Below, in pieces: positions 34,776 through 44,619 of a stretch of 64,000 nt of DNA (positions are counted from its first letter, which is position 1; each line of letters starts with the position of its first letter). Under the pieces are notes generated by a model. It was not told the DNA's origin, ran no database searches, and worked only from the letters and a program-made list of their open reading frames with translations. Source of the DNA: Duganella sp. BJB480. Lineage in GTDB: Bacteria; Pseudomonadota; Gammaproteobacteria; Burkholderiales; Burkholderiaceae_D. The translations under genes were made by a program, and so were the position numbers. The stretch covers positions 186,001 through 250,000 of the forward strand of contig QVIN01000002.1 in NCBI GenBank assembly GCA_003416985.1, read 5' to 3'.

Positions 34776-35816
34776 ATGTTTTCAGCAGAGCAGTTATTAA
34801 TCCCCATCAGCGACAGCCGCCCATCCGGCGAGGACCTGTCCTTCTCGTCCGACCTGGACGCCATCGCTCAAGCCCGCAAGTTCGACGACCCCTCGCTGGA
34901 CCAGGGCGAATGGGTGACGGAATTGAAGGAAGCGGATTGGGAATTCGTCGTCAAGCGCTGCGCCGCGCTGTTGACGGAGAAAAGCAAGGACCTGCGGCTT
35001 GCGGTCTGGCTGACCGAGGCCGCCGCCAAGCAGCATCACCTGCGCGGCCTGGCGGAAGGCTACCGCCTGCTGGCCGGCCTGTGCGAGCAGTATTGGGACA
35101 TGGGCCTGTATCCGGAGGCGGACGGCGGCGACAACGAACAACGCGTCGGCAATTTAAGCTGGATCCTGGCACGCACCAAAACGCTGATCCGCGAGATGCC
35201 GCTGACGGAAGGCCGCAACACGGCCTACTCCACCATCGACTTCGAATCCGCCCGCAAGCGCGCCAACGGCGGCGGCGACGACCAATCCGGCTCGCCCAAG
35301 CTGGCCGACATGGAAGCGGCCAAGCGCTCCAACTCCGCGCAGTTCTGCGCCGGCTTCACCGCCGACGCGCAGTACTGCATGGACGCCCTGCTGCAATTGG
35401 AAAAAGTATCGGACGCGAAGCTGGGCCAGGACAGCCCGGGGTTCTCCGCCGCGCGCGATGCCGTGCAATCGATGCTGCATGCGATGCCGGCGGCAGGCAA
35501 GTCCGCCGGCGCCGAGGCGCAGGCCGACGCCGCCTCCGACGAACAGACATCGCAGGCGTCGAACGGCACCGCGGCTCCGCAACAGCGTGAAGCCGCCTCC
35601 GGCCCGATCCGCAATCGCACGCAGGCCATCGCCCAGCTGCGGGCCGTCGCGCGGTTCTTCCGCGAGACAGAGCCACACAGCCCGGTGTCCTACTTCGCCG
35701 AAAAGGCCGCCAACGCCGGAGAGCAGGACCTGCACACCTGGCTGCGTTCCGTTATCAAGGACGAAGGCTCGCTCTCCCACATCGAAGAGATGTTGGGAGT
35801 GCGGCCTCCCAACTAA
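34776..35816 (+). CDS. tssA: TssA (ImpA N-terminal domain) baseplate/cap protein
   Basis: A 346-residue cytoplasmic protein. The ImpA N-terminal domain covers residues about 5-130 (SRPSGEDLSFSSDLDAI, EADWEFVVKRCAALL, QYWDMGLYPEADG). A poorly conserved Ala/Gln-rich middle follows, then a short C-terminal domain (EPHSPVSYFAEKAANAG, IKDEGSLSHIEEMLG) of the short TssA class. TssA coordinates baseplate docking and sheath polymerisation. ATG 34776 has AGAGG upstream; an in-frame GTG further upstream overlaps the OmpA gene. It ends 13 bp from a convergent lipoprotein gene. Confidence 0.93.
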   Translation: MFSAEQLLIPISDSRPSGEDLSFSSDLDAIAQARKFDDPSLDQGEWVTELKEADWEFVVKRCAALLTEKSKDLRLAVWLTEAAAKQHHLRGLAEGYRLLAGLCEQYWDMGLYPEADGGDNEQRVGNLSWILARTKTLIREMPLTEGRNTAYSTIDFESARKRANGGGDDQSGSPKLADMEAAKRSNSAQFCAGFTADAQYCMDALLQLEKVSDAKLGQDSPGFSAARDAVQSMLHAMPAAGKSAGAEAQADAASDEQTSQASNGTAAPQQREAASGPIRNRTQAIAQLRAVARFFRETEPHSPVSYFAEKAANAGEQDLHTWLRSVIKDEGSLSHIEEMLGVRPPN

Positions 35817-35829
35817 GCCTTATACAGCC

Positions 35830-36510
35830 TTACTCGCCGACCAGCTGCACGGCTTCGACGTTCTTGTAGCCATGCTGGACGTTGTTGGCGATGGTGATCT
35901 TGGCGCCTTTGACTTTATAAGCGCTCTTGTCGAAGGTGCGCACGAACCAGGTGCGGTTTCCGCGCCTATCCTGCTTTACCTCGCTGATGCCGGACCAGAT
36001 GGTGTTCCACTTGCCATCCGTGTCCTGCAGCTCCACCTTGCTCACCGCCTCCACGCCCTCGCCGCCGGGGAAGATCACCCGCAGCTCGGTCGCGTTGACC
36101 GGTTTGGCGTAGCCAACCTCCAGCCAGTCGAAGCCCTTGTCCTGGTTGTTGTTGGACCAGCTGCGGTCATCCGATGGGCCGACGACGTTCTTGGCCATAT
36201 TGACCTCCGACGGCTCCTTGCCGTTGTCGTCGCCGAAGGTCGTACTGGCCTTGGCGGTCGCCGCCCACTGTCCCTTCGGATCGTTCAGGTACTTGTCCTC
36301 CATCGTGCCGTAGTCGAGCAAGGCCTGCTTCCTGGCCATCTCCTGCTGCGCCTCGGTCTGCGCGGCGGCCGGTGCCGGAGCCGCCGGCGCGGGCGCCGCC
36401 GCAGCCGCCGGGGCCTCGACGGTCGGCCCGTCCGCCGGCTTGTCCTTCTTGTGGCACGCGGCCAGGGCCAGCGTGGACAGCAGAATCGCTATGGTGGTTT
36501 GTCGCTTCAT
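35830..36510 (-). CDS. Lipoprotein with discoidin/NADase-associated-like domain, T6SS locus
   Basis: A 226-residue protein with a clear lipobox (TLALAAC), an Ala/Pro-rich tether (residues about 30-55) and a beta-rich C-terminal domain. The segments SSDDRSWSNNNQDKGFDWLEVGY, VNATELRVIFPGGEG and GAKITIANNVQHGYKNVEAVQLVG resemble discoidin-like jelly-roll domains that follow 'adds to the surface' lipoproteins; the first of these is read with minor variation. ATG 36510 is preferred over ATG 36516 because AAGGAG then sits at seven bases. It follows clpV by 11 bp and closes the minus-strand T6SS operon. No tssJ is seen in the locus, and this is one of two lipoproteins that could act at the outer membrane. 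Confidence 0.7.
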   Translation of the reverse strand: MKRQTTIAILLSTLALAACHKKDKPADGPTVEAPAAAAAPAPAAPAPAAAQTEAQQEMARKQALLDYGTMEDKYLNDPKGQWAATAKASTTFGDDNGKEPSEVNMAKNVVGPSDDRSWSNNNQDKGFDWLEVGYAKPVNATELRVIFPGGEGVEAVSKVELQDTDGKWNTIWSGISEVKQDRRGNRTWFVRTFDKSAYKVKGAKITIANNVQHGYKNVEAVQLVGE

Positions 36511-36521
36511 TGTCATTCTCC

Positions 36522-39173
36522 TTATTTGACGGTGTATTTGAACTGGCCCTGCTTGTTGGCGCTGACCTTGATCTTGCTGATCGCGGCGCCTTCGGCCATC
36601 CTGGTCAGCACGGATTCGGCCACTTCCGGCAGCAGCGTGCCATTGAGGATGTTATCGACATTGCGCGCGCCGGAATCGACTTCCGTACAGCGGGCCAGCA
36701 CCGCTTCGACCAGCGCCTCGTCGTAGCTGAACTCCGCCTTGTGGTTGGCGCTGATGCGCTTCTGGATACGGCCCAGTTTCAGCTTGATGATCTCCACCAG
36801 CACATCGTCGGGAATCGGATAGTACGGAATCACCTTCAAGCGGCCCAGGAAGGCCGGCTTGAACTGCTTCATCAGGTGCGGACGAATCAGCTCTTCCAGC
36901 GCCGCCGGATCGGGCAGCTCCTCGCTGCTCTTGTTCAGGCAAGCCTGCATCATCGCGGCCGACGCCACGTTCGACGTCAGGATGATGATGGTGTTCTTGA
37001 AGTCGATCTCGCGGCCTTCCGCGTCGTCCATCACGCCCTTGTCGAACACCTGGAAGAACAGCTCCATCACGTCCGGGTGCGCCTTCTCCACCTCATCGAG
37101 CAGCACCACGCTGTAGGGATTGCGGCGCACGGCCTCGGTCAGCACGCCGCCCTCGCCATAGCCCACATAGCCCGGCGGCGAGCCTTTCAGGCCGGAGACG
37201 CTGTGCGCCTCCTGGTATTCGCTCATGTTGATGGTGATGAGTTTGCGCTCGCCGCCATACAGCACATCGGCCAGCGCCAGCGCGGTCTCGGTCTTGCCAA
37301 TGCCGGACGGGCCGACGAACAGGAACACGCCTTTCGGTTTGTTCGGATCGTCCAGGTTCGCGCGCGAGGTGCGGACGCGCTGCGCCACCGCCTCGATCGC
37401 ATGCGGCTGGCCCAGCACGCGCTGCTCCAGCATGGCCTTCAGGTTCAGCACCGTCTTGATCTCGTCCTTGACCATTTTCCCCAGCGGGATGCCGGTCCAG
37501 CCGGCGACGATCTCCGCCACCACATGGCCGTCCACCTGCACCGGCACCATCGGCGCCTCGCCCTGCAGCGACTTCAACTCCGCCTGCAACGCCTGCAAAT
37601 CCTTGCCCTGGCTGGCGTCACCGCCGGCTTCCAGCGTCGCGCGGCCGGCCTTGATCTGTTCCGTCAGCACCTTCTCCTTCTCCCAGCGCTCCGACAATTC
37701 GGCATGCTGCGCGGCGGCCGCCACGCGGGCAGCCTCCAGCTCCGCCAGGCGCGCGACGTGGGCGCTGCCACCGGTGCTCTGCTCGCGCTGCAGCGATGTC
37801 GATTCGGCGGCGATGCGTTCCAGCTTGCGCGCCAGGTTCTCGATCAACGCCGGCGTGGCGTTCTGGCCCAGCGCGACTTTCGCGCAGGCGGTATCGAGCA
37901 CGCTGATCGCCTTGTCCGGCAGCTGGCGGCCCATGATGTAACGGTGCGACAGGCGCACCGCCTCGGTGATCGCCTCGTCATACACGCGCACGCCGAAGTG
38001 CTTCTCCATCAGCGGCGCCATGCCGCGCAACATGGCGCAGGCCAGTTCCTCGCTCGGCTCCTCGACCTTGACGACCTGGAAGCGGCGCGCCAACGCGGCG
38101 TCCTTCTCAAAATACTTCTTGTACTCGCCCCAGGTGGTGGCTGCGATGGTGCGCAGCTCGCCGCGCGCCAGCGCGGGCTTGAGCAAGTTGGCCGCGTCGT
38201 TCTGGCCGGCCTGGCCGCCGGCGCCGATCATGGTATGCGCCTCGTCGATGAACAGGATGATGGCGTGCGGGCTTTTCTTCACCTCGTCGATGACGTTCTT
38301 CAGGCGATTCTCGAATTCGCCCTTGACGCTGGCGCCGGCTTGCAGCAGGCCCATGTCCAGCGTGTGGATTTCGACGCCCTTCAACACATCCGGCACGTCG
38401 TTGAGCGCGATGCGCAGCGCCAGGCCTTCCACCACGGCGGTCTTGCCGACGCCGGCCTCGCCGGTCAGGATGGGATTGTTCTGGCGGCGGCGCATCAGGA
38501 TATCGATGGCCTGGCGGATTTCCATATCGCGGCCGATCACCGGATCGACCTTGCCGTCGCGCGCGCGCTGCGTCAGGTTTGTGGTGAACTGGTCCAGCGC
38601 CGGCGTCTTGGAAGCGGCCTTGTCCGACAGGTCGCCCACCGGATCGCCGGCCAGCTCCTCGTGCTCCGCCGCCGGCGCGGCCGCCACCGCCTCGTCCGAA
38701 CCCACGGTCAGCTTGTCGAGGTTATGCTTGATCTGGTCGATCTCGAACTTGGCGAACAGTTTCGAGCCACGGTAGGCCAACTGCGCCAGCTCCGGTTCCG
38801 TCAACAGCGCCTGCAGCAGATGGCCGCTGCGGATCTGCGCCTGCTGGCCCGCCTGCAGGTCCAGCGACGCGATCAGCCACGCGTGTTCGAACAGCTTGGG
38901 CAGGCGCTCCGAGAACACCGGCGTGCGGGAATTGCCGGTCTTCAGGCGCGCGATCTCGGCCTGCAAGTCCGCCTCCAGCATGCTCACGCTGATGCCGCTC
39001 TGGCGCGCGATGACGACGAAGTCGCTCTTGGGCTGCTCCAGCAGCGCCAGGAACAGGTGCTCGATATCCACCTCGTACTGGCCCAGCGAGACGCACAGGC
39101 TGGCCGCGCGGGTGGCAGCCGTGCGGCTGGTGTCGTTCAGTTTTCCGATCAGTGTTTTCAGGTTGATGCTCAT
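36522..39173 (-). CDS. clpV: ClpV/TssH AAA+ ATPase for sheath recycling
   Basis: An 883-residue double-AAA Clp protein. It has an N-domain to about 155, first Walker A GEAGVGKT (238-245, K244), a ClpB-type middle coiled coil around 410-520, and second Walker A GPSGIGKT (K near 627). The N-terminus MSINLKTLIGKLNDTSRTA is that of ClpV rather than ClpB. ClpV binds the TssC N-terminus and disassembles contracted sheaths. ATG 39173 has AAGGA upstream. It lies 15 bp after tssG in the same operon. Confidence 0.96.
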   Translation of the reverse strand: MSINLKTLIGKLNDTSRTAATRAASLCVSLGQYEVDIEHLFLALLEQPKSDFVVIARQSGISVSMLEADLQAEIARLKTGNSRTPVFSERLPKLFEHAWLIASLDLQAGQQAQIRSGHLLQALLTEPELAQLAYRGSKLFAKFEIDQIKHNLDKLTVGSDEAVAAAPAAEHEELAGDPVGDLSDKAASKTPALDQFTTNLTQRARDGKVDPVIGRDMEIRQAIDILMRRRQNNPILTGEAGVGKTAVVEGLALRIALNDVPDVLKGVEIHTLDMGLLQAGASVKGEFENRLKNVIDEVKKSPHAIILFIDEAHTMIGAGGQAGQNDAANLLKPALARGELRTIAATTWGEYKKYFEKDAALARRFQVVKVEEPSEELACAMLRGMAPLMEKHFGVRVYDEAITEAVRLSHRYIMGRQLPDKAISVLDTACAKVALGQNATPALIENLARKLERIAAESTSLQREQSTGGSAHVARLAELEAARVAAAAQHAELSERWEKEKVLTEQIKAGRATLEAGGDASQGKDLQALQAELKSLQGEAPMVPVQVDGHVVAEIVAGWTGIPLGKMVKDEIKTVLNLKAMLEQRVLGQPHAIEAVAQRVRTSRANLDDPNKPKGVFLFVGPSGIGKTETALALADVLYGGERKLITINMSEYQEAHSVSGLKGSPPGYVGYGEGGVLTEAVRRNPYSVVLLDEVEKAHPDVMELFFQVFDKGVMDDAEGREIDFKNTIIILTSNVASAAMMQACLNKSSEELPDPAALEELIRPHLMKQFKPAFLGRLKVIPYYPIPDDVLVEIIKLKLGRIQKRISANHKAEFSYDEALVEAVLARCTEVDSGARNVDNILNGTLLPEVAESVLTRMAEGAAISKIKVSANKQGQFKYTVK

Positions 39174-39188
39174 GATGGTCCTTATTAT

Positions 39189-40271
39189 TTATACTGTATG
39201 AATCTCATAGCGCACATCGGCGCGGTCCCGCGTCTGGGCGTCGGTGACCAGGAAACTGTCCCAACCCAGGCGCCCGCCGACGCGATCGTCCTCCAGCCGC
39301 GCCCCTTGCACGTCGGCCGCCCGCAGCACCAGCTGCACTTCATATTCCAGCGACAGGCCGGTAAACATGGTCAACATGCTTTTCAGCGCCTTTGCCGCCT
39401 TACCGCCGGGCAGGAAGGATTCGTAGCCTTCCAGGTCCAACGGCCCCACCACCAGCCGCAATCGTAGGTCGCGCTGCCATACGCGCGAACCGGCCATCGC
39501 CCCGGCGCCCAGCATCGCGTTGCCCAGGCCGAGCACCGTCTGCTGCTCCACCGGTACGTCGTACCAGCAGCCGATGAACTGCTCGGCCTTGATCGGCTGG
39601 CCGAAATACTCCGACAGCACCTTCGCGATCTGCACCGCCGACGCCGGACGCTGGCGCATGGCGGTGGCGAAATAGCCGATCGACTCATCGAGCACGCCGT
39701 CGCCGTTGTCGGCCAGGCGCCGCCGCAGCGATTCGTTGCCCATGCCGGCCAGCGACAGCAGCAGCGGCAGGAAGGTGTCCTTGCCGTCGATCTGATACTT
39801 CAGCTCCAGCCGGTACTTGCGCCAGGCCTCGTAGAACAGGGCCAGCGCGCGGTTGGAGAAGGTATCGAGGAAGGCGCGCGGACCGTCGTCCTTTTCGTAC
39901 AGCGCGTGCGCCGCAATGCGTTCCGTGTAGTGCGCAGGCAGCGTGCCGCTGCTGCCCAGGAAGCCCATGAAGGCCGGCGTGATGCGGATGTACTTCAGCT
40001 GCGCCGATTGCAGCGCCTGCGCCAGTGCGCGGGGATCGGTCGGCACGTCGCGCGGCTCCGGCTGCATCGCTTCCAGCTGGCTGGCCGGGAAGTTCAGCGA
40101 CGTCGAGTTCTGGAAGCGCAGGTAGTTGGCGACCGCGCCCTCGCCCGGCGCGCCATGGCGCTTGAGCCACAGCTCCAGCATGCGAACCGCCTGGAAGTAT
40201 TCGAACCGGTACGGCTGCGCGAACAGCCGCTCGATTACAGCAGGCTCAAATCGCCGCTTCGTGGCGTGCAT
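39189..40271 (-). CDS. tssG: TssG baseplate protein
   Basis: A 360-residue cytoplasmic protein of the VasB/ImpH family. The N-terminus FEPAVIERLFAQPYRFEYFQ, the PASQLEAMQPEP segment and the TPAFMGFLGSSGTLPAHYTE segment are family landmarks. TssG joins TssE, TssF and TssK in the T6SS baseplate wedge. The start overlaps the end of tssF by 37 bp, giving coupled translation. Confidence 0.95.
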   Translation of the reverse strand: MHATKRRFEPAVIERLFAQPYRFEYFQAVRMLELWLKRHGAPGEGAVANYLRFQNSTSLNFPASQLEAMQPEPRDVPTDPRALAQALQSAQLKYIRITPAFMGFLGSSGTLPAHYTERIAAHALYEKDDGPRAFLDTFSNRALALFYEAWRKYRLELKYQIDGKDTFLPLLLSLAGMGNESLRRRLADNGDGVLDESIGYFATAMRQRPASAVQIAKVLSEYFGQPIKAEQFIGCWYDVPVEQQTVLGLGNAMLGAGAMAGSRVWQRDLRLRLVVGPLDLEGYESFLPGGKAAKALKSMLTMFTGLSLEYEVQLVLRAADVQGARLEDDRVGGRLGWDSFLVTDAQTRDRADVRYEIHTV

Positions 40272-42079
40272 CGCAACAGCTCCTCTCCGGTTTTATTCGA
40301 CACGATCACCAGCTGGGTGAAGCTGTTGGCGTGCACGTACAAGCCAAGGAAGCGCTCGATGATGTGGGCGAAGGCATGGATGCCGCTACCCACGAAGGCT
40401 TCCTCGTCGATGGTCAGCCGCACCTCGATGCCGCGCACCAGGCAGGCGAACGGATTCCCCGGCAGCCAGGTGTTGGCCGCCTTGTGCGACACCGCCAGGA
40501 TGCCGCCGATCTGGCGCTGCGACGACGGTGAACGCGGCAGGTCGTACAGCGTCAGCATCTCGCGGAAGGCATCCAGGCCGCCATCGGCCAGCGACAGGTG
40601 GTTCAGCGACAGGTGGGAAATCAGCCGCCAGTGCGCGCCGCGCCCGCGCTCGAAGCGGTGCGAGGACGTCGGCTTGCGCAGGAAGCTGATCGCGCGCACG
40701 CTGGAGCCGCCCTCCAGGAACAAGTCGCCGCCGCGCTGGCCGTAGCTCAGCGAGGCTGGCAGGTCGCGGTTGGTGCAGCTCAGTTCCAGGCTCAGGGTGT
40801 CGGTCTCCACCTCGGCCGGATCGAAATCGATGTCGACGATGGAAATCTGCGTTTCGTAGCCGGGACTCTTCTCGGCGATGATATCGTCGCGCCGCATCAC
40901 CCAGTAATGGCCGTTCTTCTCCGGCGTCTGGCCGTGGCGCAGCGAATAGAACGGGCGGAACTCCAGCACCGATTCGCCCTGCGGCGTTTGCCGCACCAGC
41001 TTCACCGAGTCGATCGACTGCACCTCGTACGCGAACGCGCGCCGCGCATCGGCCAGCACCGGGTAACTGGCGCTGGTGTGCGTCAGCCGGATCGGCTCTC
41101 CGCGCTGGTGGAACAGGTTGACCACCGGCGTGCAGCCCAGCAGCACGTTGTTGATGTTGAGCGTGCCGAGCATGCGGGCGGTGTTGGAATCGGTCCGCAT
41201 GCCCGACAGCGCCAGGTGCAGCGTGACCGACTTGCAGCCGGCCGGCAGCACGCCGGACAGCGCGTGCAGGTCGATATCGAAGAAGTTGAACTTCTCCGGG
41301 AAGCAGAAATACTCAGTCAGCAGCCGGTAGGCGGCGTGCGACCGGGCCGAGAAATCGATCAGCGACTCCTCCTCCTCGAAGCCGGCCGGGCTCACCGGGA
41401 TCTTGTGCAGCGGGATCCAGCGGCCATTGCCGTCGGCTTCCGCATAGGCGCACACGCCGCGCATGAACAGCGCATCGCGCAGCGCGGCGCAGAAGGACGG
41501 CTCGCCGTCGATGAACACGCGCAGCTTGGACAGCCCAAGCTGCGGCACCGCCACCTGCGCCGAGGTGCTGGAGATGGTCAGGCTGATGCTGGAGGTGGCG
41601 TTGGGCGGCGTGCGCGTCGCCTCCGGCGCGTCGATGATGGCGGCGAAGGCCGCATGCGTCAGCGCCAGCGGCGCGATCGTCACCGGATACGCGGTGCGGA
41701 AGGTGCACACGGCGCCGCGCACCGGGCGCGTGGTCAGCTGGGTCCCGCGCGCGATCTCGCTGGCGGTGGTCAGCTGCGCGGCGGCGCCGCTGAAGTCCAT
41801 ACGGGCGATCGAGCACGATGGGAACGGCCGCAGATAGTGCGGGTACAGCACCTCGAACAGCGCCTCGGTGAATTCAGGATAATCGTCGTCGAGCCGCTTG
41901 GCGATGCGCGAATTGAGCAGCGCGAACGATTCGATCATGCGTTCGATGTGCGGGTCTTCGCACACCTCGCCGCCGATCAGCAAGCGGCCGGCGATCTTGG
42001 GGTAGCGTTCGGAGAATTCGCGCGAATAGCGGCGCAGGAATCCCAGCTCCCTCTCGTAATACGGTAATAATTGGTCCAA
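40235..42079 (-). CDS. tssF: TssF baseplate protein
   Basis: A 614-residue protein of the VasA/ImpG family, with start LLPYYERELGFLRRYSREFSERYPKIAGRL and the middle motif LSLELSCTNRDLP. It is the largest baseplate wedge component. The start codon is TTG at 42079, with GGGAG seven bases upstream and the tssE TGA immediately before it; no better ATG exists. Length and ends are normal. Confidence 0.95.
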   Translation of the reverse strand: MDQLLPYYERELGFLRRYSREFSERYPKIAGRLLIGGEVCEDPHIERMIESFALLNSRIAKRLDDDYPEFTEALFEVLYPHYLRPFPSCSIARMDFSGAAAQLTTASEIARGTQLTTRPVRGAVCTFRTAYPVTIAPLALTHAAFAAIIDAPEATRTPPNATSSISLTISSTSAQVAVPQLGLSKLRVFIDGEPSFCAALRDALFMRGVCAYAEADGNGRWIPLHKIPVSPAGFEEEESLIDFSARSHAAYRLLTEYFCFPEKFNFFDIDLHALSGVLPAGCKSVTLHLALSGMRTDSNTARMLGTLNINNVLLGCTPVVNLFHQRGEPIRLTHTSASYPVLADARRAFAYEVQSIDSVKLVRQTPQGESVLEFRPFYSLRHGQTPEKNGHYWVMRRDDIIAEKSPGYETQISIVDIDFDPAEVETDTLSLELSCTNRDLPASLSYGQRGGDLFLEGGSSVRAISFLRKPTSSHRFERGRGAHWRLISHLSLNHLSLADGGLDAFREMLTLYDLPRSPSSQRQIGGILAVSHKAANTWLPGNPFACLVRGIEVRLTIDEEAFVGSGIHAFAHIIERFLGLYVHANSFTQLVIVSNKTGEELLRCTPRSGDLSLL

Positions 42080-42080
42080 C

Positions 42081-42572
42081 TCAGGCTCCCGATTGCGCCA
42101 GACGGCGCGCCTTGCTTATGGTGTAGTGCAGGCTGGACGGCTGCAACACAGCGTCGAAATTGACCGGTTCATGGGCCGAACTCACCACCAGCAACGCCGT
42201 GATGGCGAAGTTCAGGCGGTTGATCGAATCCGCGCGCAGTTCGAGCGAGGCCTGCACGTTGCGCAGGCGCGGCTCATGGCGCGCGATGGCTTTTTCAAGA
42301 CATCGGCAAATGTAAGCACGATCATCGGTGCTCGACAGCGACAAGCCGGCAAAGTCGTTCAAGCCGTATGTCACGATCGAGCGCCCGCATTCGGGATACC
42401 GCTTCAGCAGCTCCTCCGGGATCACGGTGCGCGTGTTGAGGAGCGCTTCCAGATCGCGCGCGACCGAGTCCTTCAAGTCCTCGATCGACAAGCGCGATAC
42501 CGTGCCGTTGGAGGCGCCGTTGACTGGCATATCCATCAGCCGGTCGAACAGTCCCGGCGTAAAACCCTTCAT
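42081..42572 (-). CDS. tssE: TssE, gp25-like baseplate protein
   Basis: A 163-residue lysozyme-related gp25 family protein. Landmarks are the LEALLNTR segment followed by the ECGRSIVTYGLNDFAGLS stretch and the EPRLRNVQASLE strand with the EPR motif. It links the baseplate to the sheath start. It is placed between hcp and tssF and ends 1 bp before the tssF TTG. Confidence 0.94.
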   Translation of the reverse strand: MKGFTPGLFDRLMDMPVNGASNGTVSRLSIEDLKDSVARDLEALLNTRTVIPEELLKRYPECGRSIVTYGLNDFAGLSLSSTDDRAYICRCLEKAIARHEPRLRNVQASLELRADSINRLNFAITALLVVSSAHEPVNFDAVLQPSSLHYTISKARRLAQSGA

Positions 42573-42598
42573 CGGTATCCCATTAAACAGTCAGTCGA

Positions 42599-43090
42599 TT
42601 ACGCGGTCTTGTTGGCCGACAGATCCCAGCCACCCGAGGTGTTACCGCCCGAACCGCCGCCGACTTTCTGTTGGGTGTACTTCCATTTCACTTTCGAATA
42701 CTTGATCGACACGTCTTCCGTCAGGATGTTGCCTGGCTTGACGGTTGGTGCGACGCTGCTGATCAGCACATTTTCCAGTTCGATTTCGAAGTACTTGATA
42801 CGCTCGCCATTGCCGTCGGCGCGCAGGAATTCCAGCTTTGCCTTAGGGATGGTTTTACCCGACGAGCAGGTTTGCAGCAGCAGAGGAGTAGCCAGGTCGG
42901 CCAGCTTCGAGACAACGATGTCTTTGTGCTCGGTGCGCTCGGCGGTGTGGCCGCCGCCGGTCGATGCGGTAGCCGATTTAGGCTGCAGCACTTCCCATTG
43001 TACGGTCGAGACCTCGATCCAATCCTTGTGGGTAGAATCGGCGGATTCGCCTTTAATACCATCGATTTGCAGATATACGTCGATTGCCAT
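42599..43090 (-). CDS. hcp: Hcp tube protein (TssD)
   Basis: A 163-residue Hcp. The start MAIDVYLQIDGIKGES, the VLQPKSATASTGG segment and HKDIVVSKLADLATPLLLQ are characteristic, and the length is that of a single-domain tube subunit without a fused effector. Hcp rings form the expelled inner tube. ATG 43090 has AAAGGAAG upstream. It is in order tssB, tssC, hcp, tssE. Confidence 0.96.
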   Translation of the reverse strand: MAIDVYLQIDGIKGESADSTHKDWIEVSTVQWEVLQPKSATASTGGGHTAERTEHKDIVVSKLADLATPLLLQTCSSGKTIPKAKLEFLRADGNGERIKYFEIELENVLISSVAPTVKPGNILTEDVSIKYSKVKWKYTQQKVGGGSGGNTSGGWDLSANKTA

Positions 43091-43132
43091 GTTGCTTCCT
43101 TTCGGTTGTTAAAGTAAAGGTACTACGGTTGC

Positions 43133-44617
43133 TTAGCTTTTGGTCGATGCAGGCAGCTCCGCGACCAAACGGAGTGAAACGGACAGCTCGTCGAGCTGGA
43201 AGTGCGGACGCAGGAACGACACCGCGCGGTAGACGCCCGGACGGCCCGGCACTTCGGATACTTGGACGGACGCTTCGCGCAGCGGGAACTGGGCTTTCTG
43301 TTCCTGGCTGGCGTTATCGTCCAGCAGCACGTACTGGGTCAGCCAGCGGTTCAGGAAGTCCTCCACGTTCGAGGCGGCGGCGAAGCTGCCGATTTTGTCG
43401 CGCATCATCGCCTTCATGTAGTGGGCGATGCGCGAGACGGCGAAGATGTACTGCAGCTGCGCCGACAGCACGGCGTTGGCGTTGGCGGCGTCGCTGTTGT
43501 ACTTGCGGGCCTTCTGCGCCGATTGCGCGCCGAAGAAGGCGGCGTAGTCGGTGTTCTTGCAGTGGACCAGCGAGATGAAACCGAGGTCGCTCAGCTCCTT
43601 TTCGCGGCGGTCGGTGATGGCGATCTCGGTCGGGCACTTGAGCGCCACTTCGCCTTCGTCGGTCTTGAAGGTGTGGGTCGGCAGGTCTTCCACCAGGCCG
43701 CCGCCCTCCACGCCGCGGATCGCCGCGCACCAGCCGTAGTCCTCGAAGGCCGCGGTCAGCTTGGTGCCGAAGGCGTAGGCCGCGTTACACCACAGGTATT
43801 TCTGGTGATCGGTGCCGTCGACATCCTCGACGAAGTTGAAGCCCTCGGTGGTGGCGCCATCGGCCGGGTTGAACGGCAGGCGGCCCAGGAAGCGCGGCAG
43901 CGTCAGGCCGACGTAGCGCGAGTCCTCCGATTCACGGAACGACTTCCACTTCGCGTATTCCACAGTGTCGAACACCTTCGACAGGTCGCGCGGCTTACCC
44001 AGGTCGCTGTAGCTCTCCAGGCCGAACAGCTCCGGCGACGCGGCCGAAATGAACGGCGCGTGCGCGGCGGCCGCCACGTGCGACATCTGCTCGATGAAGT
44101 ACATGTCTTCCGGCTGGCGGGTGATCTCGTAGTCGCCCAGCAGCGCGCCGAACGGCGCACCGCCGAAGGTGCCGAATTCCTCTTCGTAGACCTTCTTGAA
44201 CATGGTGCTCTGATCGAATTCCAGCGCGGACTGGAAGTCCTTGACCAATTCCTTCTTGGTCGCATTGAGCATCTTGATCTTCAGATTCTGGCCGGTGGCG
44301 GAATTGCGCACCAGGTAGTGCAGGCCGGTCCAGCTGCTTTCCAGCTTCTGGAATTCCGGCGCGTGCATCACGGCCGACAGCTGCGCCGAAATCATGCGGT
44401 CCAGTTCAGCGACGCGGGCGTCGATGGTGGCGGCCAGGTTGTTGGAGACGACCACGGTGCCGTCCATGACCTGGTTCACCAGTTCGGAAATCAGGTCCTT
44501 GGCGCGCGCATGCTCGGCGCTGGATTTGGCGACCTTGCTCTGTTCGACGATCTGGTCGAGCAAAGCGATTTCGGTAGTGGCGGCGGCCGCGCCGCCTGGA
44601 GTCAGTTGAGCGGACAT
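43133..44617 (-). CDS. tssC: TssC large sheath protein
   Basis: A 494-residue VipB homologue. Landmarks are LESSWTGLHYLVRNSATG, PFGALLGDYE, the FLGRLPFNP motif and the C-terminal PGRPGVYRAVSFLRPHFQLD. With TssB it forms the contractile sheath recognised by ClpV. ATG 44617 (GAAGG eight bases upstream, 2 bp after the tssB TGA) is preferred over an in-frame TTG at 44623. Confidence 0.96.
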   Translation of the reverse strand: MSAQLTPGGAAAATTEIALLDQIVEQSKVAKSSAEHARAKDLISELVNQVMDGTVVVSNNLAATIDARVAELDRMISAQLSAVMHAPEFQKLESSWTGLHYLVRNSATGQNLKIKMLNATKKELVKDFQSALEFDQSTMFKKVYEEEFGTFGGAPFGALLGDYEITRQPEDMYFIEQMSHVAAAAHAPFISAASPELFGLESYSDLGKPRDLSKVFDTVEYAKWKSFRESEDSRYVGLTLPRFLGRLPFNPADGATTEGFNFVEDVDGTDHQKYLWCNAAYAFGTKLTAAFEDYGWCAAIRGVEGGGLVEDLPTHTFKTDEGEVALKCPTEIAITDRREKELSDLGFISLVHCKNTDYAAFFGAQSAQKARKYNSDAANANAVLSAQLQYIFAVSRIAHYMKAMMRDKIGSFAAASNVEDFLNRWLTQYVLLDDNASQEQKAQFPLREASVQVSEVPGRPGVYRAVSFLRPHFQLDELSVSLRLVAELPASTKS

Positions 44618-44619
44618 GA

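Noticed and set aside
36372..39467. 1031-codon plus-strand open frame opposite clpV
   Set aside because: Shadow of the ClpV gene; biased composition and no start signal.
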